Source of the DNA: an uncultured Enterococcus sp.
GTDB taxonomy: Bacteria > Bacillota > Bacilli > Lactobacillales > Enterococcaceae
Assembly: GCF_913775425.1 (NCBI RefSeq)
Contig: NZ_CAJYIS010000067.1
Coordinates: 1-63,095 of the forward strand
DNA length: 63,095 nucleotides
Direction of reading: 5' to 3'
The notes beneath the pieces were generated by a model that saw only the letters and a program-made list of their open reading frames with translations, was not told where the DNA came from and did not search any database. The number at the start of each line of letters is the position of its first letter. Within the stretch, counting starts at the first letter, position 1. Made by a program: the position numbers and the translations under genes. Shown in pieces: positions 48,532 through 58,122 of the stretch.

Positions 48532-49392
48532 ATGGCTTTATTCAAAAAGAAGAAAGATTATATTCGTATTAATCCGAATCGCGATCAGCCGAGCAATCAA
48601 CAACCTTCTGTTCCAGATGACATGTGGGCAAAATGTCCAAATTGTAAGCACACGCTGTATACTAAAGAAATGGGTGCGGAACGAATTTGTCCAAATTGTG
48701 GCTATAATTTCCGAATCCGTGCTTGGGAACGGTTGTCGATCACAATCGACGAACGTAGTTTTGAAGAGTGGGACAATGGTTTAGAAACTAAAGACCCTTT
48801 ATCATTTCCAAATTATTTAGAAAAAGTACGCAAAATGAAGGCCGCAACGCATTTAGATGAAGCGGTATTGACTGGAAAAGCAACGATCGAACAACAAGAA
48901 ATCGCGATTGCGATCATGGATTCACATTTTATTATGGGGAGCATGGGAACGATTGTTGGTGAAAAGATCACACGGTTGTTTGAACGAGCGACGAAAGAAC
49001 AGCTACCGGTTGTGATTTTTACAGCTTCTGGTGGTGCCAGAATGCAAGAAGGAATTTTATCTTTGATGCAAATGGCAAAAATCTCGGCTGCGGTGAAACA
49101 ACACAGCAATGCTGGTTTGTTGTATATCACAGTATTGACCGATCCAACAACTGGTGGAGTAACCGCAAGTTTTGGGATGGAAGGCGATATTATCTTAGCA
49201 GAACCGCAAGCCTTGATCGGATTTGCGGGGCGTCGTGTGATCGAACAGACGATCAAACAAGAATTACCAGAGGATTTCCAAAAAGCCGAATTTTTATTAA
49301 CGCATGGATTTGTGGATCAAATCGTTCCTAGAACGTTGCTAAGAAAACGTTTGAGCGAATTATTAGCTTTACATGTCAAAGGAGAGTGGTAA
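48532..49392 (+). CDS. accD: Acetyl-CoA carboxylase carboxyltransferase subunit beta
   Basis: AccD pairs with AccA to carboxylate acetyl-CoA. The 286-residue protein has the N-terminal zinc ribbon [26 protein letters not shown] and then the crotonase-like domain with [25 protein letters not shown] and [24 protein letters not shown] precedes the ATG. The next gene, accA, starts 3 bases after its stop. Confidence 0.97.
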   Translation: MALFKKKKDYIRINPNRDQPSNQQPSVPDDMWAKCPNCKHTLYTKEMGAERICPNCGYNFRIRAWERLSITIDERSFEEWDNGLETKDPLSFPNYLEKVRKMKAATHLDEAVLTGKATIEQQEIAIAIMDSHFIMGSMGTIVGEKITRLFERATKEQLPVVIFTASGGARMQEGILSLMQMAKISAAVKQHSNAGLLYITVLTDPTTGGVTASFGMEGDIILAEPQALIGFAGRRVIEQTIKQELPEDFQKAEFLLTHGFVDQIVPRTLLRKRLSELLALHVKGEW

Positions 49393-49395
49393 GCG

Positions 49396-50181
49396 ATGGC
49401 CAAACAAGCACATGAAATCGTAACGTTAGCCCGCAGTAAAGACCGCTTGACTGCGTTAGATTATTTTGAAACGATGTTTGATGGATTTCAAGAATTTCAT
49501 GGGGATCGCTTATACGCTGACGATGAAGCAGTCGTTGGTGGTGTAGCGTTTCTTGATGGAAAACCCGTAACGGTGATTGGGATTCAAAAAGGTCGGAACT
49601 TGACTGAAAATCTACGTCGTAATTTTGGTTCACCACATCCAGAAGGATACCGTAAAGCATTGCGCTTAATGAAACAAGCTGAAAAATTCAACCGTCCCGT
49701 CGTTACCTTTATCAATACTGCAGGAGCATTTTGTGGGATTGGTGCCGAAGAACGTGGTGAGGGTGAAGCAATTGCCAAAAACCTATTAGAAATGTCAGAT
49801 TTAAAAGTACCGATCGTTTCGATTATTATCGGTGAAGGCGGTAGTGGTGGTGCTTTAGCTTTAGCACTTGGTGATGAAGTTTGGATGTTGGAACACTCGA
49901 TTTATGCGATCTTATCTCCTGAAGGCTTTGCCTCGATCTTATGGAAAGACGGTAAACGCGCCAACGAAGCAGCAGGATTGATGAAAATCACTGCTCATGA
50001 GTTAAAAGAGATGGATGTGATCGAACGGATCATTCCAGAGACATTCCGCGAAGAAGCGTTAAGCAATCAAGAGATCATGAAGCGTTTGAAAGCTGATTTA
50101 CAGTTCAAATTAAAAGAATTGATGCATCAGACGGTAGAACATAGAATCGCACAACGTTACGCGCGTTTTCGTAAGTTTTAA
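49396..50181 (+). CDS. accA: Acetyl-CoA carboxylase carboxyltransferase subunit alpha
   Basis: AccA is the second half of the carboxyltransferase. The 261-residue protein has [54 protein letters not shown], and the oxyanion-type [42 protein letters not shown]. It is the short Gram-positive form lacking the long N-terminus of the proteobacterial protein. It is the last gene of the operon, followed by a strong terminator. Confidence 0.96.
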   Translation: MAKQAHEIVTLARSKDRLTALDYFETMFDGFQEFHGDRLYADDEAVVGGVAFLDGKPVTVIGIQKGRNLTENLRRNFGSPHPEGYRKALRLMKQAEKFNRPVVTFINTAGAFCGIGAEERGEGEAIAKNLLEMSDLKVPIVSIIIGEGGSGGALALALGDEVWMLEHSIYAILSPEGFASILWKDGKRANEAAGLMKITAHELKEMDVIERIIPETFREEALSNQEIMKRLKADLQFKLKELMHQTVEHRIAQRYARFRKF

Positions 50182-50221
50182 AAAACAGAGAAAATCATTT
50201 CTTGATTTTCTCTGTTTTTTT
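50179..50221 (+). terminator. Terminator of the fab/acc operon
   Basis: AACAGAGAAAATCA pairs with TGATTTTCTCTGTT across a short TTTCT-type loop, flanked by A and T runs. Confidence 0.92.
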
Positions 50222-50261
50222 GTTAAAATCACAAAAAAGAGTGAAGAAGGTCGGTTAGAAT

Positions 50262-51716
50262 ATGCAAGATGTAGCGTATTGGGTAGAACAATTAAAACAA
50301 AAACAAATCAGTCATCAAGAATTGATTACTGATTGGACAAAACGAATCGAACAGCATCAAGAATTAAATGCATTTGTTTCTTTAGATCCGGAACAAACGC
50401 TCGCGCAGATTGAACAAACAAAAAACTGTTTGGCATTGCCTTATGCTGGGTTACCGATTCCGTTAAAAATTCTAGGGCACAGTAAAAAAGGGTGGTCGAA
50501 CACTGCGGCTTCGCGTTTATTGGTTGACAATCGAGCTGTTGAAACGAGTGCATTTGTCAAACGTCTAGAAAGAATCGGATTTGTACCATTTGGACAAACC
50601 AATGCGCCAGAATTTGGATTTAAAAACGTAACAGATTCCACCCTTTATGGCGATACAAAAAATCCATGGAATCTAGCATACTCTGCAGGTGGTTCAAGCG
50701 GAGGAGCCGCTGCTGCTGTTGCTGGGAATTTAGTTCCCATCGCTAGTGCTAGTGATGGGGGAGGATCGATTCGTATTCCCGCTTCGTTTACGGGCTTGAT
50801 TGGCCTGAAACCAACTCGAGGCACGATGCCGATGGGGCCGACTGAATTAAGAGGATGGCAAGGTGCTTCCATTGGGTTTGCATTGACCCGTTCGATGAGA
50901 GATACCAAGCAGCTGTTTTATCTTTTACGTGATCCAAATCAACCCTCACCTTATCAAGCTCCAACGATCGAGTGGAGCCATCACGATGCCAGCAAAAAAA
51001 CGCCATTGTCGATTGCTGTATGTGTGGATTCACCATTGGGTCATCATGTGAGCGAGGAAGCAAAACAAGCCGTGAAAAAAACAGTCGCTCAATTAGAAGC
51101 GCTAGGACATCATGTCACAAAAGTACACTATCCAATCGATGGACTTAAACTAATAAAAGCGTATTATCGTATGAATGGTGCAGACACTGCAGCGATGTTT
51201 CACACGATGGAAGCTCAATTTGGACGGAAATTTACGATAGAAGACATGGAATTGATGACGTGGGGAATGTATCAATCCGGTAAGAAGATGACAGCCGCTG
51301 ATTATGTTTTGTCTTTAGAGGTCTGGGATCAAGCATTTTTAGCGATGGAAACGTTATTTACCACATACGATCTATTCTTGTCGCCAAGTGCGACCACAAC
51401 GGCGCCACGTCTAGACCAAGATTTGCAAAGTCCAATAATTCGCGAGCAATTGCGAGAGATCGAGCATGTTTCATTTTCAGAATCCGAAACGATTGTATTT
51501 GATATGTTTGCCAAAAGCTTAGCAATTACACCTTATACACAATTGGCAAATCTAAGTGGGCAACCGGCGATTAGTTTGCCTGTCCATCGCGCTGAAAATG
51601 GATTGCCGATAGGTGTCCAGTTTATGGCCAGTCGTGGACGTGAAGATCTGTTGTTCCAAGTAGGAGAAGCTTTAGAAGCTGTGCAACTGTTTGAGTCAGT
51701 AGATGAAAGAATGTGA
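50262..51716 (+). CDS. Amidase signature family protein
   Basis: The 484-residue protein is an amidase-signature enzyme with the Gly/Ser-rich motif SAGGSSGGAAAAVAGNLVPIASASDGGGSIRIPASFTGLIGLKPTRG, which holds the Ser nucleophile region. It resembles GatA in fold, but no gatC or gatB is adjacent and details such as the N-terminal part differ, so I do not call it GatA. The substrate is unknown. It is a single gene with its own short promoter region after the fab operon terminator. Confidence 0.85.
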   Translation: MQDVAYWVEQLKQKQISHQELITDWTKRIEQHQELNAFVSLDPEQTLAQIEQTKNCLALPYAGLPIPLKILGHSKKGWSNTAASRLLVDNRAVETSAFVKRLERIGFVPFGQTNAPEFGFKNVTDSTLYGDTKNPWNLAYSAGGSSGGAAAAVAGNLVPIASASDGGGSIRIPASFTGLIGLKPTRGTMPMGPTELRGWQGASIGFALTRSMRDTKQLFYLLRDPNQPSPYQAPTIEWSHHDASKKTPLSIAVCVDSPLGHHVSEEAKQAVKKTVAQLEALGHHVTKVHYPIDGLKLIKAYYRMNGADTAAMFHTMEAQFGRKFTIEDMELMTWGMYQSGKKMTAADYVLSLEVWDQAFLAMETLFTTYDLFLSPSATTTAPRLDQDLQSPIIREQLREIEHVSFSESETIVFDMFAKSLAITPYTQLANLSGQPAISLPVHRAENGLPIGVQFMASRGREDLLFQVGEALEAVQLFESVDERM

Positions 51717-51757
51717 CAAAAGTCGATCACATTTTCTAAAAATCGAATAAACTTTGT

Positions 51758-51872
51758 TTCAGAAGTAACCCTTTTGAAAAAATAAGCCGCATCATGACCG
51801 AAATAGATCAATCTATTATCGGAAATGATGCGGCTTATTGCTTAGAGCTGTAAACTTTTATCACAGCCTTTT
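51758..51872 (-). repeat. Structured dispersed repeat, copy B
   Basis: Reverse-complement orientation relative to copy A (11612-11716). Read on the minus strand it begins right after the stop of the next gene with AAAAAGGCTGTGATAAAAG, then the same 15-base arms (51781-51795 and 51825-51839) around a loop in which AATAGAT pairs with ATCTATT. The TTACTTCTG tail is also shared. Confidence 0.85.
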
Positions 51873-52412
51873 TTAATATTCGCCAGTAAACACTTGTTTT
51901 TCTGGTAAAGGATAGTCGCTCAGTGATTTTCCATCAGCAAGTAAGGCTTCCTTGAAATCGGCGATACTTAGATCTAATTTTCGTGAAAGATCAAAGACGC
52001 TGTGCAATACATCGTGAAAATACATCGAATTTCCCTGTTCAAAATATGCTTTATATTCAGGTGAAGTATTCGCATGTCCAGTTTTTTCTTGATAAGCTTT
52101 TGCTTCGGTCAAATAGGTATTAAAGTGGTGATTTGTGTAGGCAACGAAATGATTAAAAATCGAAATCGCCAAAACAAGATCTTTATGCCACGATTCATAA
52201 GTCTTTTTAGCTAGTCCACCTTGTACTTCGATCAATTCAAAGTTGTGATCACGTAGATATTGTGTGATCAACATTTCCGTATTTAATGCAATACCGGTAT
52301 ATGAGACTTCTTCAAATTCAAAATGTTTAAGGCTTTCTAGTTCGGCAAGCAAACTTTCTGGTGTGAAATTCCGATTTTCTAAACTTTTATAAATCTTTTT
52401 TTGTTGAAACAT
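51873..52412 (-). CDS. Unknown protein
   Basis: A 179-residue soluble protein that I do not recognise. The start at 52412 is supported by GGAGG 9-13 bases upstream; a longer frame from 52460 is not. It begins MFQQKKIYKSLENRNFTPES and has a helical character with many aromatic and His residues in the middle (SIFNHFVAYTNHHFNTYLTE, SMYFHDVLHSVFDLSRKLDLS). No signal peptide or membrane helix is visible. Gene-like codon use and a good ribosome binding site support it. It is convergent with the amidase gene, with repeat copy B between them. Confidence 0.75.
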   Translation of the reverse strand: MFQQKKIYKSLENRNFTPESLLAELESLKHFEFEEVSYTGIALNTEMLITQYLRDHNFELIEVQGGLAKKTYESWHKDLVLAISIFNHFVAYTNHHFNTYLTEAKAYQEKTGHANTSPEYKAYFEQGNSMYFHDVLHSVFDLSRKLDLSIADFKEALLADGKSLSDYPLPEKQVFTGEY

Positions 52413-52562
52413 TTGACCAACCTCCAATAAACATATTTGTATATCCTTATTATAAGGCAAAGCGTAAAATAAAGGAAAAGATATCGCATCAGAAGATGTT
52501 GTCTTGATGAGAATTGGTCACATATCTTTTATTTTCGCGGTTTTTCATGTATAATCGAAGGT

Positions 52563-52596
52563 TGAGGAGTACCGATCAGGGCTCCTTCATTTTTTG
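52563..52596 (+). promoter_or_regulatory. Leader hairpin before yqeG
   Basis: AGGAG and CTCCT form a short stem around TACCGATCAGGG, followed by TCATTTTTT. It lies between a TATAAT -10 (about 52551) and the yqeG ribosome binding site. It may be a weak attenuator; I see no known riboswitch fold. Confidence 0.35.
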
Positions 52597-52611
52597 AATA
52601 AAGGAGAATAT

Positions 52612-53139
52612 ATGTTTTCAAATTTTAAACCAACATGGATGGTAGATGCGATTTATAAAATCACTCCTGAACAATTGCAAACGCATGGAATCAAAGCAGT
52701 ATTGACTGATCTAGACAATACCTTGATTGCATGGAACAATCCTGAAGGAACAATCGAGCTACAACAGTGGCTATTAACTTTGAAACAAGCGGGCATTCCG
52801 GTCATCGTCGTTTCCAATAATAACGAAGAACGCGTACGCTATGCGGTAGAACGATTTGATATCGATTTTGTAGCGCGAGCATTGAAACCTCTAGGTAAAG
52901 GAATTCGAGAAGGTGTACGTCGTTTAGGTTTATCAAAAGATGAAGTAGTTATGGTTGGCGATCAGATCATGACAGATGTTCGAGCGGCTAATCGTGTAGG
53001 CGTTAGAAGTATTTTAGTTAAACCGATTATCGATACAGATAGTTGGAAAACACAATTTAATCGAGTATGCGAGCGAAAGATCATGCACTACTTACAAAAG
53101 AAAAATCCAGAAATGGTATGGCAAGGAGAAATAAAATGA
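52612..53139 (+). CDS. yqeG: YqeG family HAD phosphatase
   Basis: The 175-residue protein is a HAD-superfamily IIIA phosphatase of the YqeG type. The motif I DxDxT is AVLTDLDNTLIAW, motif II is VIVVSNNNEERV, and the C-terminal motif is VVMVGDQIMTDVRAANRVGVRSILV. AAGGAG lies just upstream of the ATG at 52612. It is the first gene of the conserved yqeG-yqeH-yhbY-nadD-yqeK-rsfS-yqeM cluster and overlaps yqeH by 4 bases. The substrate is unknown. Confidence 0.93.
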   Translation: MFSNFKPTWMVDAIYKITPEQLQTHGIKAVLTDLDNTLIAWNNPEGTIELQQWLLTLKQAGIPVIVVSNNNEERVRYAVERFDIDFVARALKPLGKGIREGVRRLGLSKDEVVMVGDQIMTDVRAANRVGVRSILVKPIIDTDSWKTQFNRVCERKIMHYLQKKNPEMVWQGEIK

Positions 53140-54245
53140 GTGAAGATTGGCAATGTATTGGCTGTGGGGTCCATATTCAAACAAGTGAACCAGATCAATT
53201 AGGGTACACGCCAAAAGCTGCGTTTGAACGCGGTATCGAATCTGGAGAAGTATACTGTCAACGTTGTTTTCGTTTACGACACTACAATGATATCCAAGAT
53301 GTTTCATTGACAGACGATGATTTTTTACGTCTATTAAATGAGATCGGCACACAAGATGCGTTGATTGTGAATGTTGTAGATATTTTTGATTTTAATGGAT
53401 CGTTGATTCCAGGACTGCACCGTTTTGTCGGAGATAATCCGGTATTGATGGTAGGAAACAAATTAGACATCTTACCAAAATCTTTAAAACCGTCAAAAAT
53501 GATCCAATGGATGCGCGAACGTGCCCATGAAGAAGGATTACGTCCACTCGATGTAAAACTGACAAGTGCAAAAAAAGCCGCAGATATCGAATCTCTATTG
53601 GCGACGATCGAGCAATATCGAGAAGGCCGCGACGTGTATGTGGTCGGCGTAACCAATGTTGGGAAATCGACATTGATCAATCAGATCATTCGCCAAACAG
53701 CAGGTGTGAAAGAAGTGATCACGACGTCACGTTTCCCGGGTACGACTTTAGATAAGATCGAGATTCCTTTGGAAGATGGTCACTTTTTAATCGATACCCC
53801 CGGAATTATCCATCGCCATCAAATGGCACATTATCTAGGGAAAAAAGATTTAAAAATCATCGCCCCTCAAAAAGAAATCAAACCTAAAACCTATCAATTG
53901 AATGCGGAACAAACGCTATTTTTAGGTGGTCTTGCTCGTTTTGATTACGTTCAAGGCGAACGCAGTTCATTTACAGTCTATGTGGCCAATGAGTTAGATC
54001 TACACCGGACGAAGCTAGAAAAAGCGACAGCATTTTATGAAAAACATGTTGGTGGCTTGTTGCAGCCACCACGTCCAGATGAAGTCGCAACATTTCCGGA
54101 ATTGGTTCGTTTCGAGTTTTCGATCAAAGAGCGGACGGATATCGTATTTGCTGGATTAGGTTGGATCACCGTAACAAATCCCGGAGTAGTTGCCGGTTGG
54201 GCGCCAAAGGGTGTCGATGTCATCAAACGAAAAGCGTTAATTTAA
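53136..54245 (+). CDS. yqeH: Ribosome biogenesis GTPase YqeH
   Basis: YqeH is a circularly permuted GTPase needed for 30S subunit assembly. The 369-residue protein has an N-terminal zinc finger (CIGCGVHIQ...YCQRCFRLRHYND), then motifs in permuted order: G4 VGNKLDILPK, G5 LTSAKKA, G1 GVTNVGKSTLINQII, G3 DTPGII. The ATG at 53136 overlaps the yqeG stop and follows AAGGAG. A longer frame inside yqeG is not supported. Confidence 0.95.
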   Translation: MSEDWQCIGCGVHIQTSEPDQLGYTPKAAFERGIESGEVYCQRCFRLRHYNDIQDVSLTDDDFLRLLNEIGTQDALIVNVVDIFDFNGSLIPGLHRFVGDNPVLMVGNKLDILPKSLKPSKMIQWMRERAHEEGLRPLDVKLTSAKKAADIESLLATIEQYREGRDVYVVGVTNVGKSTLINQIIRQTAGVKEVITTSRFPGTTLDKIEIPLEDGHFLIDTPGIIHRHQMAHYLGKKDLKIIAPQKEIKPKTYQLNAEQTLFLGGLARFDYVQGERSSFTVYVANELDLHRTKLEKATAFYEKHVGGLLQPPRPDEVATFPELVRFEFSIKERTDIVFAGLGWITVTNPGVVAGWAPKGVDVIKRKALI

Positions 54246-54256
54246 GGAGATCAAGC

Positions 54257-54568
54257 ATGGAATTAAAAGGAAAGCAAAAACGAGTATTAAGAAGTAAAGC
54301 GCACCATATGAATCCGATTTTTCAAGTTGGAAAAGGTGGCGTCAACGAAGCGATGATCATTCAGATCGGTGAAGCATTAGAAAAAAGAGAATTGTTTAAA
54401 ATCTCTCTTTTACAAAATACAGATGAATTACCTGAAGAAGTCGCACAGACATTAGAAGAAGCATTAGACTGTAACGTGGTACAAATTATTGGCCGTGTGT
54501 TGGTCGTATTTAAACCTTCTCGTAATGAAAAATATCAAAAGATTTCATCTGAAATCAAAGGGTTATAA
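54257..54568 (+). CDS. yhbY: YhbY family RNA-binding protein
   Basis: The 103-residue protein is a stand-alone CRM domain: LKGKQKRVLRSKAHHMNPIFQVGKGGVNEAMIIQIGEALEKRELFKISLLQNT, with the GKGG loop typical of the family. Such proteins bind pre-50S ribosomal particles. AAGGAG at 54244-54249 supports the ATG at 54257; the longer frame overlaps yqeH. It lies between two ribosome-assembly or NAD genes of the same operon. Confidence 0.93.
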   Translation: MELKGKQKRVLRSKAHHMNPIFQVGKGGVNEAMIIQIGEALEKRELFKISLLQNTDELPEEVAQTLEEALDCNVVQIIGRVLVVFKPSRNEKYQKISSEIKGL

Positions 54569-54582
54569 AAGGAGAATTGTGT

Positions 54583-55209
54583 ATGCATGCGAATGTCACA
54601 AGTCATTCGCAAGTTCAGCTTAAACCACAGACGGCAACTAGACGGCAAGTCGGCATTTTAGGGGGGAATTTTAACCCTGTCCATCTTGCCCATCTCACTG
54701 CAGCCGATCAGGTAGGCCATGCTTTAGGATTAGATAAAGTCTACTTGATGCCAGAAGCGATTCCACCTCATGTGGATCAAAAGACAACGATTGATGCAAA
54801 GCACCGTTTGGCGATGCTAGAACTTGCGATTGCAGATAATGATTTGTTAGAAATCGAACCATTTGAAATTACGCGTGGTGGTGTCAATTATACGTATGAA
54901 ACCATGCAACGATTGATCGAACTTCATCCAGATACCGATTATTATTTCATTATCGGTGGCGATATGGTGGAATATTTACCAAAATGGAAAGAGATCGATC
55001 GTTTACTCCAATTGGTCCATTTTGTTGGAATCAAACGACCAGGCTATCAAACGACCTCTGCCTATCCGATTATTTGGATTGATGTGCCTTTACTTGAGAT
55101 TAGTTCAAGTATGTTGCGCAAGAAAATCAAAGAAGGGTGTTCTACAAATTATCTCTTGCCTGATGCAGTGAAGAAATACATTGAGAAAGAAGGGTTGTAC
55201 CTTGAATGA
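54583..55209 (+). CDS. nadD: Nicotinate-nucleotide adenylyltransferase
   Basis: NadD makes deamido-NAD from nicotinate mononucleotide and ATP. The 208-residue protein shows VGILGGNFNPVHLAHLTAADQVGHALGLDKVYLMP with the HxGH-like HLAH, YFIIGGDMVEYLPKWKEIDRL, and EISSSMLRKKIKEG near the C-terminus. The N-terminal extension of about 25 residues before VGILGG is longer than in E. coli but usual in Lactobacillales. The ATG at 54583 follows AAAGGAG. Confidence 0.94.
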   Translation: MHANVTSHSQVQLKPQTATRRQVGILGGNFNPVHLAHLTAADQVGHALGLDKVYLMPEAIPPHVDQKTTIDAKHRLAMLELAIADNDLLEIEPFEITRGGVNYTYETMQRLIELHPDTDYYFIIGGDMVEYLPKWKEIDRLLQLVHFVGIKRPGYQTTSAYPIIWIDVPLLEISSSMLRKKIKEGCSTNYLLPDAVKKYIEKEGLYLE

Positions 55210-55792
55210 ATGGCAACAGTATGAACAAACGACGCGTGCGTATCTAGTCGAACAGGTACAAGCAAACGTCAATCCAAAACGCTGGCAACATATTTTAGGT
55301 GTTGAAAAAAGTGCGATTGCATTGGCGAAACGTTATCATGTTGACGTGATTCAAGCGAGTACAGCTGCTTTGGTCCATGATTATGCCAAAGAATGTTCTG
55401 ATCAAGTCTTTTTAGCTGCAATCACCCAATATGATCTGGATCCTGATCTTAAACATTGGGGAAATGAAATCTGGCATGGTATCGTAGGCGCGGAATTGAT
55501 CCGTCAACAGCTAGGGATCGACGATGAAATGATCTTAGAGGCTGTTAGAGTGCATACTACTGGAGCTAAAGAGATGTCGCCTCTTGCACAAGTCTTATAC
55601 GTAGCCGACTATATCGAGCCAAACCGCCAGTTTCCAGGTGTAGAGGAAGCAAGAGAACTTGCTAAAAAAGATTTAGCTGCAGCCGTGGCGTATGAAACCA
55701 AGCATACATTAGCATTTTTGATTCAAAAAGAAGTACCGATTTATCCAAAAACGATTGAAACTTATAACAGTTGGGTTGCCAAGCGCACCTAA
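55202..55792 (+). CDS. yqeK: HD-domain hydrolase YqeK (Ap4A hydrolase)
   Basis: YqeK-type proteins symmetrically hydrolyse diadenosine tetraphosphate. The 196-residue HD-domain protein has the metal-binding residues in KRWQHILGVEKSAIALAKRY, ALVHDYAKE and WHGIVGAE, and YVADYIEPNRQFPGVEEAREL. The start is probably TTG at 55202, with AAGAAGGG 8 bases upstream, overlapping the nadD end by 8 bases. An earlier TTG at 55181 would put this site inside the gene. Confidence 0.9.
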   Translation: MNEWQQYEQTTRAYLVEQVQANVNPKRWQHILGVEKSAIALAKRYHVDVIQASTAALVHDYAKECSDQVFLAAITQYDLDPDLKHWGNEIWHGIVGAELIRQQLGIDDEMILEAVRVHTTGAKEMSPLAQVLYVADYIEPNRQFPGVEEARELAKKDLAAAVAYETKHTLAFLIQKEVPIYPKTIETYNSWVAKRT

Positions 55793-55801
55793 GGAGGACC
55801 T

Positions 55802-56161
55802 ATGAAAGATAGTAAAGAAATTTTAGAATTAGTAGTAAAAGCAGCAGACGCAAAACGTGCCGAAGAAATCGTAGCTTTAGATGTTCAAAACGTATCGTTA
55901 CTTGCCGATTACTTTATGATTTGTTCTGGAACAAATGAGCGTCAGATCCAAGCCATCGTCAATGAAATCGTGGATCAAGCTGAACAAGCACAAATCGAAG
56001 TGAAACGAATCGAAGGAAAAGATTCAGCAAAATGGATTTTGATCGATTTAAATGATGTCATCGTACATGTTTTCAGCCAAACAGAGCGCGACTTCTACAA
56101 TTTAGAAAAATTATGGTCTGATGCACCTTACGTGTCAATCAATGATTGGATTGATGCATAG
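55802..56161 (+). CDS. rsfS: Ribosome silencing factor RsfS
   Basis: RsfS binds L14 and keeps the ribosomal subunits apart when nutrients are scarce. The 119-residue protein has the family features: ILELVVKAADAKRAEEIVALDVQNVSLLADYFMICSGTNERQIQAIVNEI and the C-terminal WILIDLNDVIVHVFSQTERDFYNLEKLWSDAP. AAGGAGG precedes the ATG. The stop overlaps the yqeM start by 1 base. Confidence 0.95.
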   Translation: MKDSKEILELVVKAADAKRAEEIVALDVQNVSLLADYFMICSGTNERQIQAIVNEIVDQAEQAQIEVKRIEGKDSAKWILIDLNDVIVHVFSQTERDFYNLEKLWSDAPYVSINDWIDA

Positions 56162-56889
56162 TGGCATATGAAACCTTTGCCTTTGTCTATGATGAGGTGA
56201 TGGATACAAGTTTGTATCAACGTTGGTTAGATTTTTCGATGCGTCATTTAGGTGAGAAGAACAAAATTTTGGAATTGGCTTGTGGAACGGGAGCGTTGGC
56301 CGTAGAGTTTGCCAAAAAAGGGTTTGATGTGACGGCCTTAGATCTGTCTGAAGACATGTTGATGATCGCCTCTCAGCGTGCGCAAGAAGAAGAAACCACG
56401 ATTCAACTCGTCGCAGGGGATATGTTGGATTTAACTGATGTCGGCACTTATCAAGCCGTGACTTGTTTTTCGGATTCCCTTTGTTACATGCCCAATGAAA
56501 TGGATGTCCAACAAGTATTTGACGGTGTTTATGGGATTTTGGAAGAAGAAGGAACGTTTATTTTTGATGTTCATTCGACGTATCAAATCGATGAAGTTTT
56601 CCCCAATTACAACTACCACTACCAAACGGATGAGTTTGCTTTTTTATGGGAAAGTTATCAAGGAGAACACCCGCACAGTATCGAACATTTTTTGACGTTT
56701 TTTGTTCAGGAAGAAGATGGGAAATTCGTCAGAGAAGATGAGTTGCATCAAGAGCGGACCTATTCACTAGATGCGTATCAGTTGATGTTAGAAAATGCGG
56801 GTTTTTCATCTGTTGAAGTATTTGCTGATTTTATCGACAGTGCGCCAAATGAAAAAAGTCGTCGTTGGTTTTTTGTTTGTCATAAATAA
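56161..56889 (+). CDS. yqeM: YqeM family class I SAM-dependent methyltransferase
   Basis: The 242-residue protein has a Rossmann-type methyltransferase domain: motif I KILELACGTGALAVEFAKKGFDVTALDLSEDMLMIA, then LVAGDMLDL and an AVTCFSDSLCYM segment, as in YqeM. The start is GTG, overlapping the rsfS stop. The substrate is not known. It closes the yqeG-yqeM operon; a terminator follows before tmcAL. Confidence 0.9.
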   Translation: MAYETFAFVYDEVMDTSLYQRWLDFSMRHLGEKNKILELACGTGALAVEFAKKGFDVTALDLSEDMLMIASQRAQEEETTIQLVAGDMLDLTDVGTYQAVTCFSDSLCYMPNEMDVQQVFDGVYGILEEEGTFIFDVHSTYQIDEVFPNYNYHYQTDEFAFLWESYQGEHPHSIEHFLTFFVQEEDGKFVREDELHQERTYSLDAYQLMLENAGFSSVEVFADFIDSAPNEKSRRWFFVCHK

Positions 56890-56890
56890 A

Positions 56891-56930
56891 CCAAAAGAGT
56901 GTTCAGGAAATCCTGAGTGCTCTTTTTTTG
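56891..56930 (+). terminator. Terminator after yqeM
   Basis: AAAGAG...TCAGGA pairs with TCCTGA...CTCTTT around a two-base loop with a small internal bulge, followed by a T run. Confidence 0.85.
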
Positions 56931-56943
56931 AAAGGAGCAAAGC

Positions 56944-58122
56944 GTGAAGATGAAAATTTGTGGATTGATCGTAGAATACAATCCGTTTCATAATGGCCAT
57001 GTGTATCATGCGCAAATGGCGCGTGAAAAAACGCAAGCGGATCTTGTGATCGCTGTGATGTCAGGGAATTTTTTACAGCGCGGAGAACCGGCGATCGTTG
57101 ATAAATGGAAACGTGCAAGCGTGGCTGCTCGATATGGCGTCGATCTTGTGATCGAATTACCCGTTGTACATGCTGTCCAGCCAGCAGATTATTTTGCTCA
57201 AGGTGCAGTTACAATGCTTGCACAATTAGGGTGTGACGCGATTTGTTTTGGGACAGATGAAGTGGATGATTTTGATTATGAAGCGTACGGGCATTTTTAT
57301 GAAACCAATCGGGAAAAAATCGAAGCGATGGTACGCGAAATCACGTTTGCTGATTGGACGTATGCGAAAAAAATGATGCATGTCTTACAACAGCTAAATC
57401 CTGACTTGTGTTTTGATGAAGCCAAGCCAAATCATATCTTAGCGCTCAGCTATGCAAAAGCTAATGCTGCACTAAAAGCACCGATGGCATTGTATCCGAT
57501 CGCACGAAAACAAGCGCAATACCATGACCAAACGATCGAAAGTGAAATTGCTAGTGCTACTGCGATTCGTCAAGCATTGTTTGAAGAGCAAACGATCGGT
57601 CAAACAGTACCACCTGAGATGGATACGGTCTTACAAGAAGAGTTGATTAGTTGGGAGCGAGCCTATCCTTTTTTACGTTATCGCTTGATGAGTACGCCGA
57701 TTTTAGATTTAACGAAGTATTATCAAATCAATCAAGGAGTCGCACATCTTTTTGTACAAGCGGCTGTGCGTGCGTTGTCATTTGATCAATTTCTACATCA
57801 AGTGACCTCAAAAAGCTATCCCATTACCAAGATCCAACGAATGTGTGTGTATATCTTGCTTGCGATGACGACGGCAGATTATGAGCAAGCCGTCGCTACC
57901 TCTTTTTTTCGTCCACTAGCGTATACGAAAGAAGGGCAGCTGTATTTAAAATCATTGACTAAAGCATTACCGATTTTAGCGCGTTTTGGTAAAAAAGAAG
58001 CAAAACGGTATCCGTTAACTTTACGGGCCGACCAGCTCTATCAATTGCTTTTAAAGGATCCAGAACAGCAAAATTTCGGGCGTTTTGCAGCGCTTGTCGA
58101 GTCGAATGGAAAAAGCGTGTAA
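56944..58122 (+). CDS. tmcAL: tRNA(Met) cytidine acetate ligase
   Basis: TmcAL (YlbM) makes N4-acetylcytidine at the wobble position of elongator tRNA-Met from acetate and ATP. The 392-residue protein has the nucleotidyltransferase-like opening CGLIVEYNPFHNGHVYHAQMAR with HxGH-like HNGH, VIAVMSGNFLQRGEPAIVDKW, and DAICFGTDEVDDFD. The start is GTG at 56944, 6 bases after AAAGGAG; ATG at 56950 is the alternative. It lies just downstream of the yqeM cluster, a common place in Firmicutes. Confidence 0.93.
   Translation: MKMKICGLIVEYNPFHNGHVYHAQMAREKTQADLVIAVMSGNFLQRGEPAIVDKWKRASVAARYGVDLVIELPVVHAVQPADYFAQGAVTMLAQLGCDAICFGTDEVDDFDYEAYGHFYETNREKIEAMVREITFADWTYAKKMMHVLQQLNPDLCFDEAKPNHILALSYAKANAALKAPMALYPIARKQAQYHDQTIESEIASATAIRQALFEEQTIGQTVPPEMDTVLQEELISWERAYPFLRYRLMSTPILDLTKYYQINQGVAHLFVQAAVRALSFDQFLHQVTSKSYPITKIQRMCVYILLAMTTADYEQAVATSFFRPLAYTKEGQLYLKSLTKALPILARFGKKEAKRYPLTLRADQLYQLLLKDPEQQNFGRFAALVESNGKSV

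Noticed and set aside
48813-49256. 147-residue antisense frame opposite accD
   Set aside because: It is a shadow of a well-conserved essential gene, with no ribosome binding site.
50262-51716. GatA subunit of Asp/Glu-tRNA amidotransferase
   Set aside because: It is an amidase-signature protein, but no gatC or gatB is adjacent; I keep only the superfamily call.
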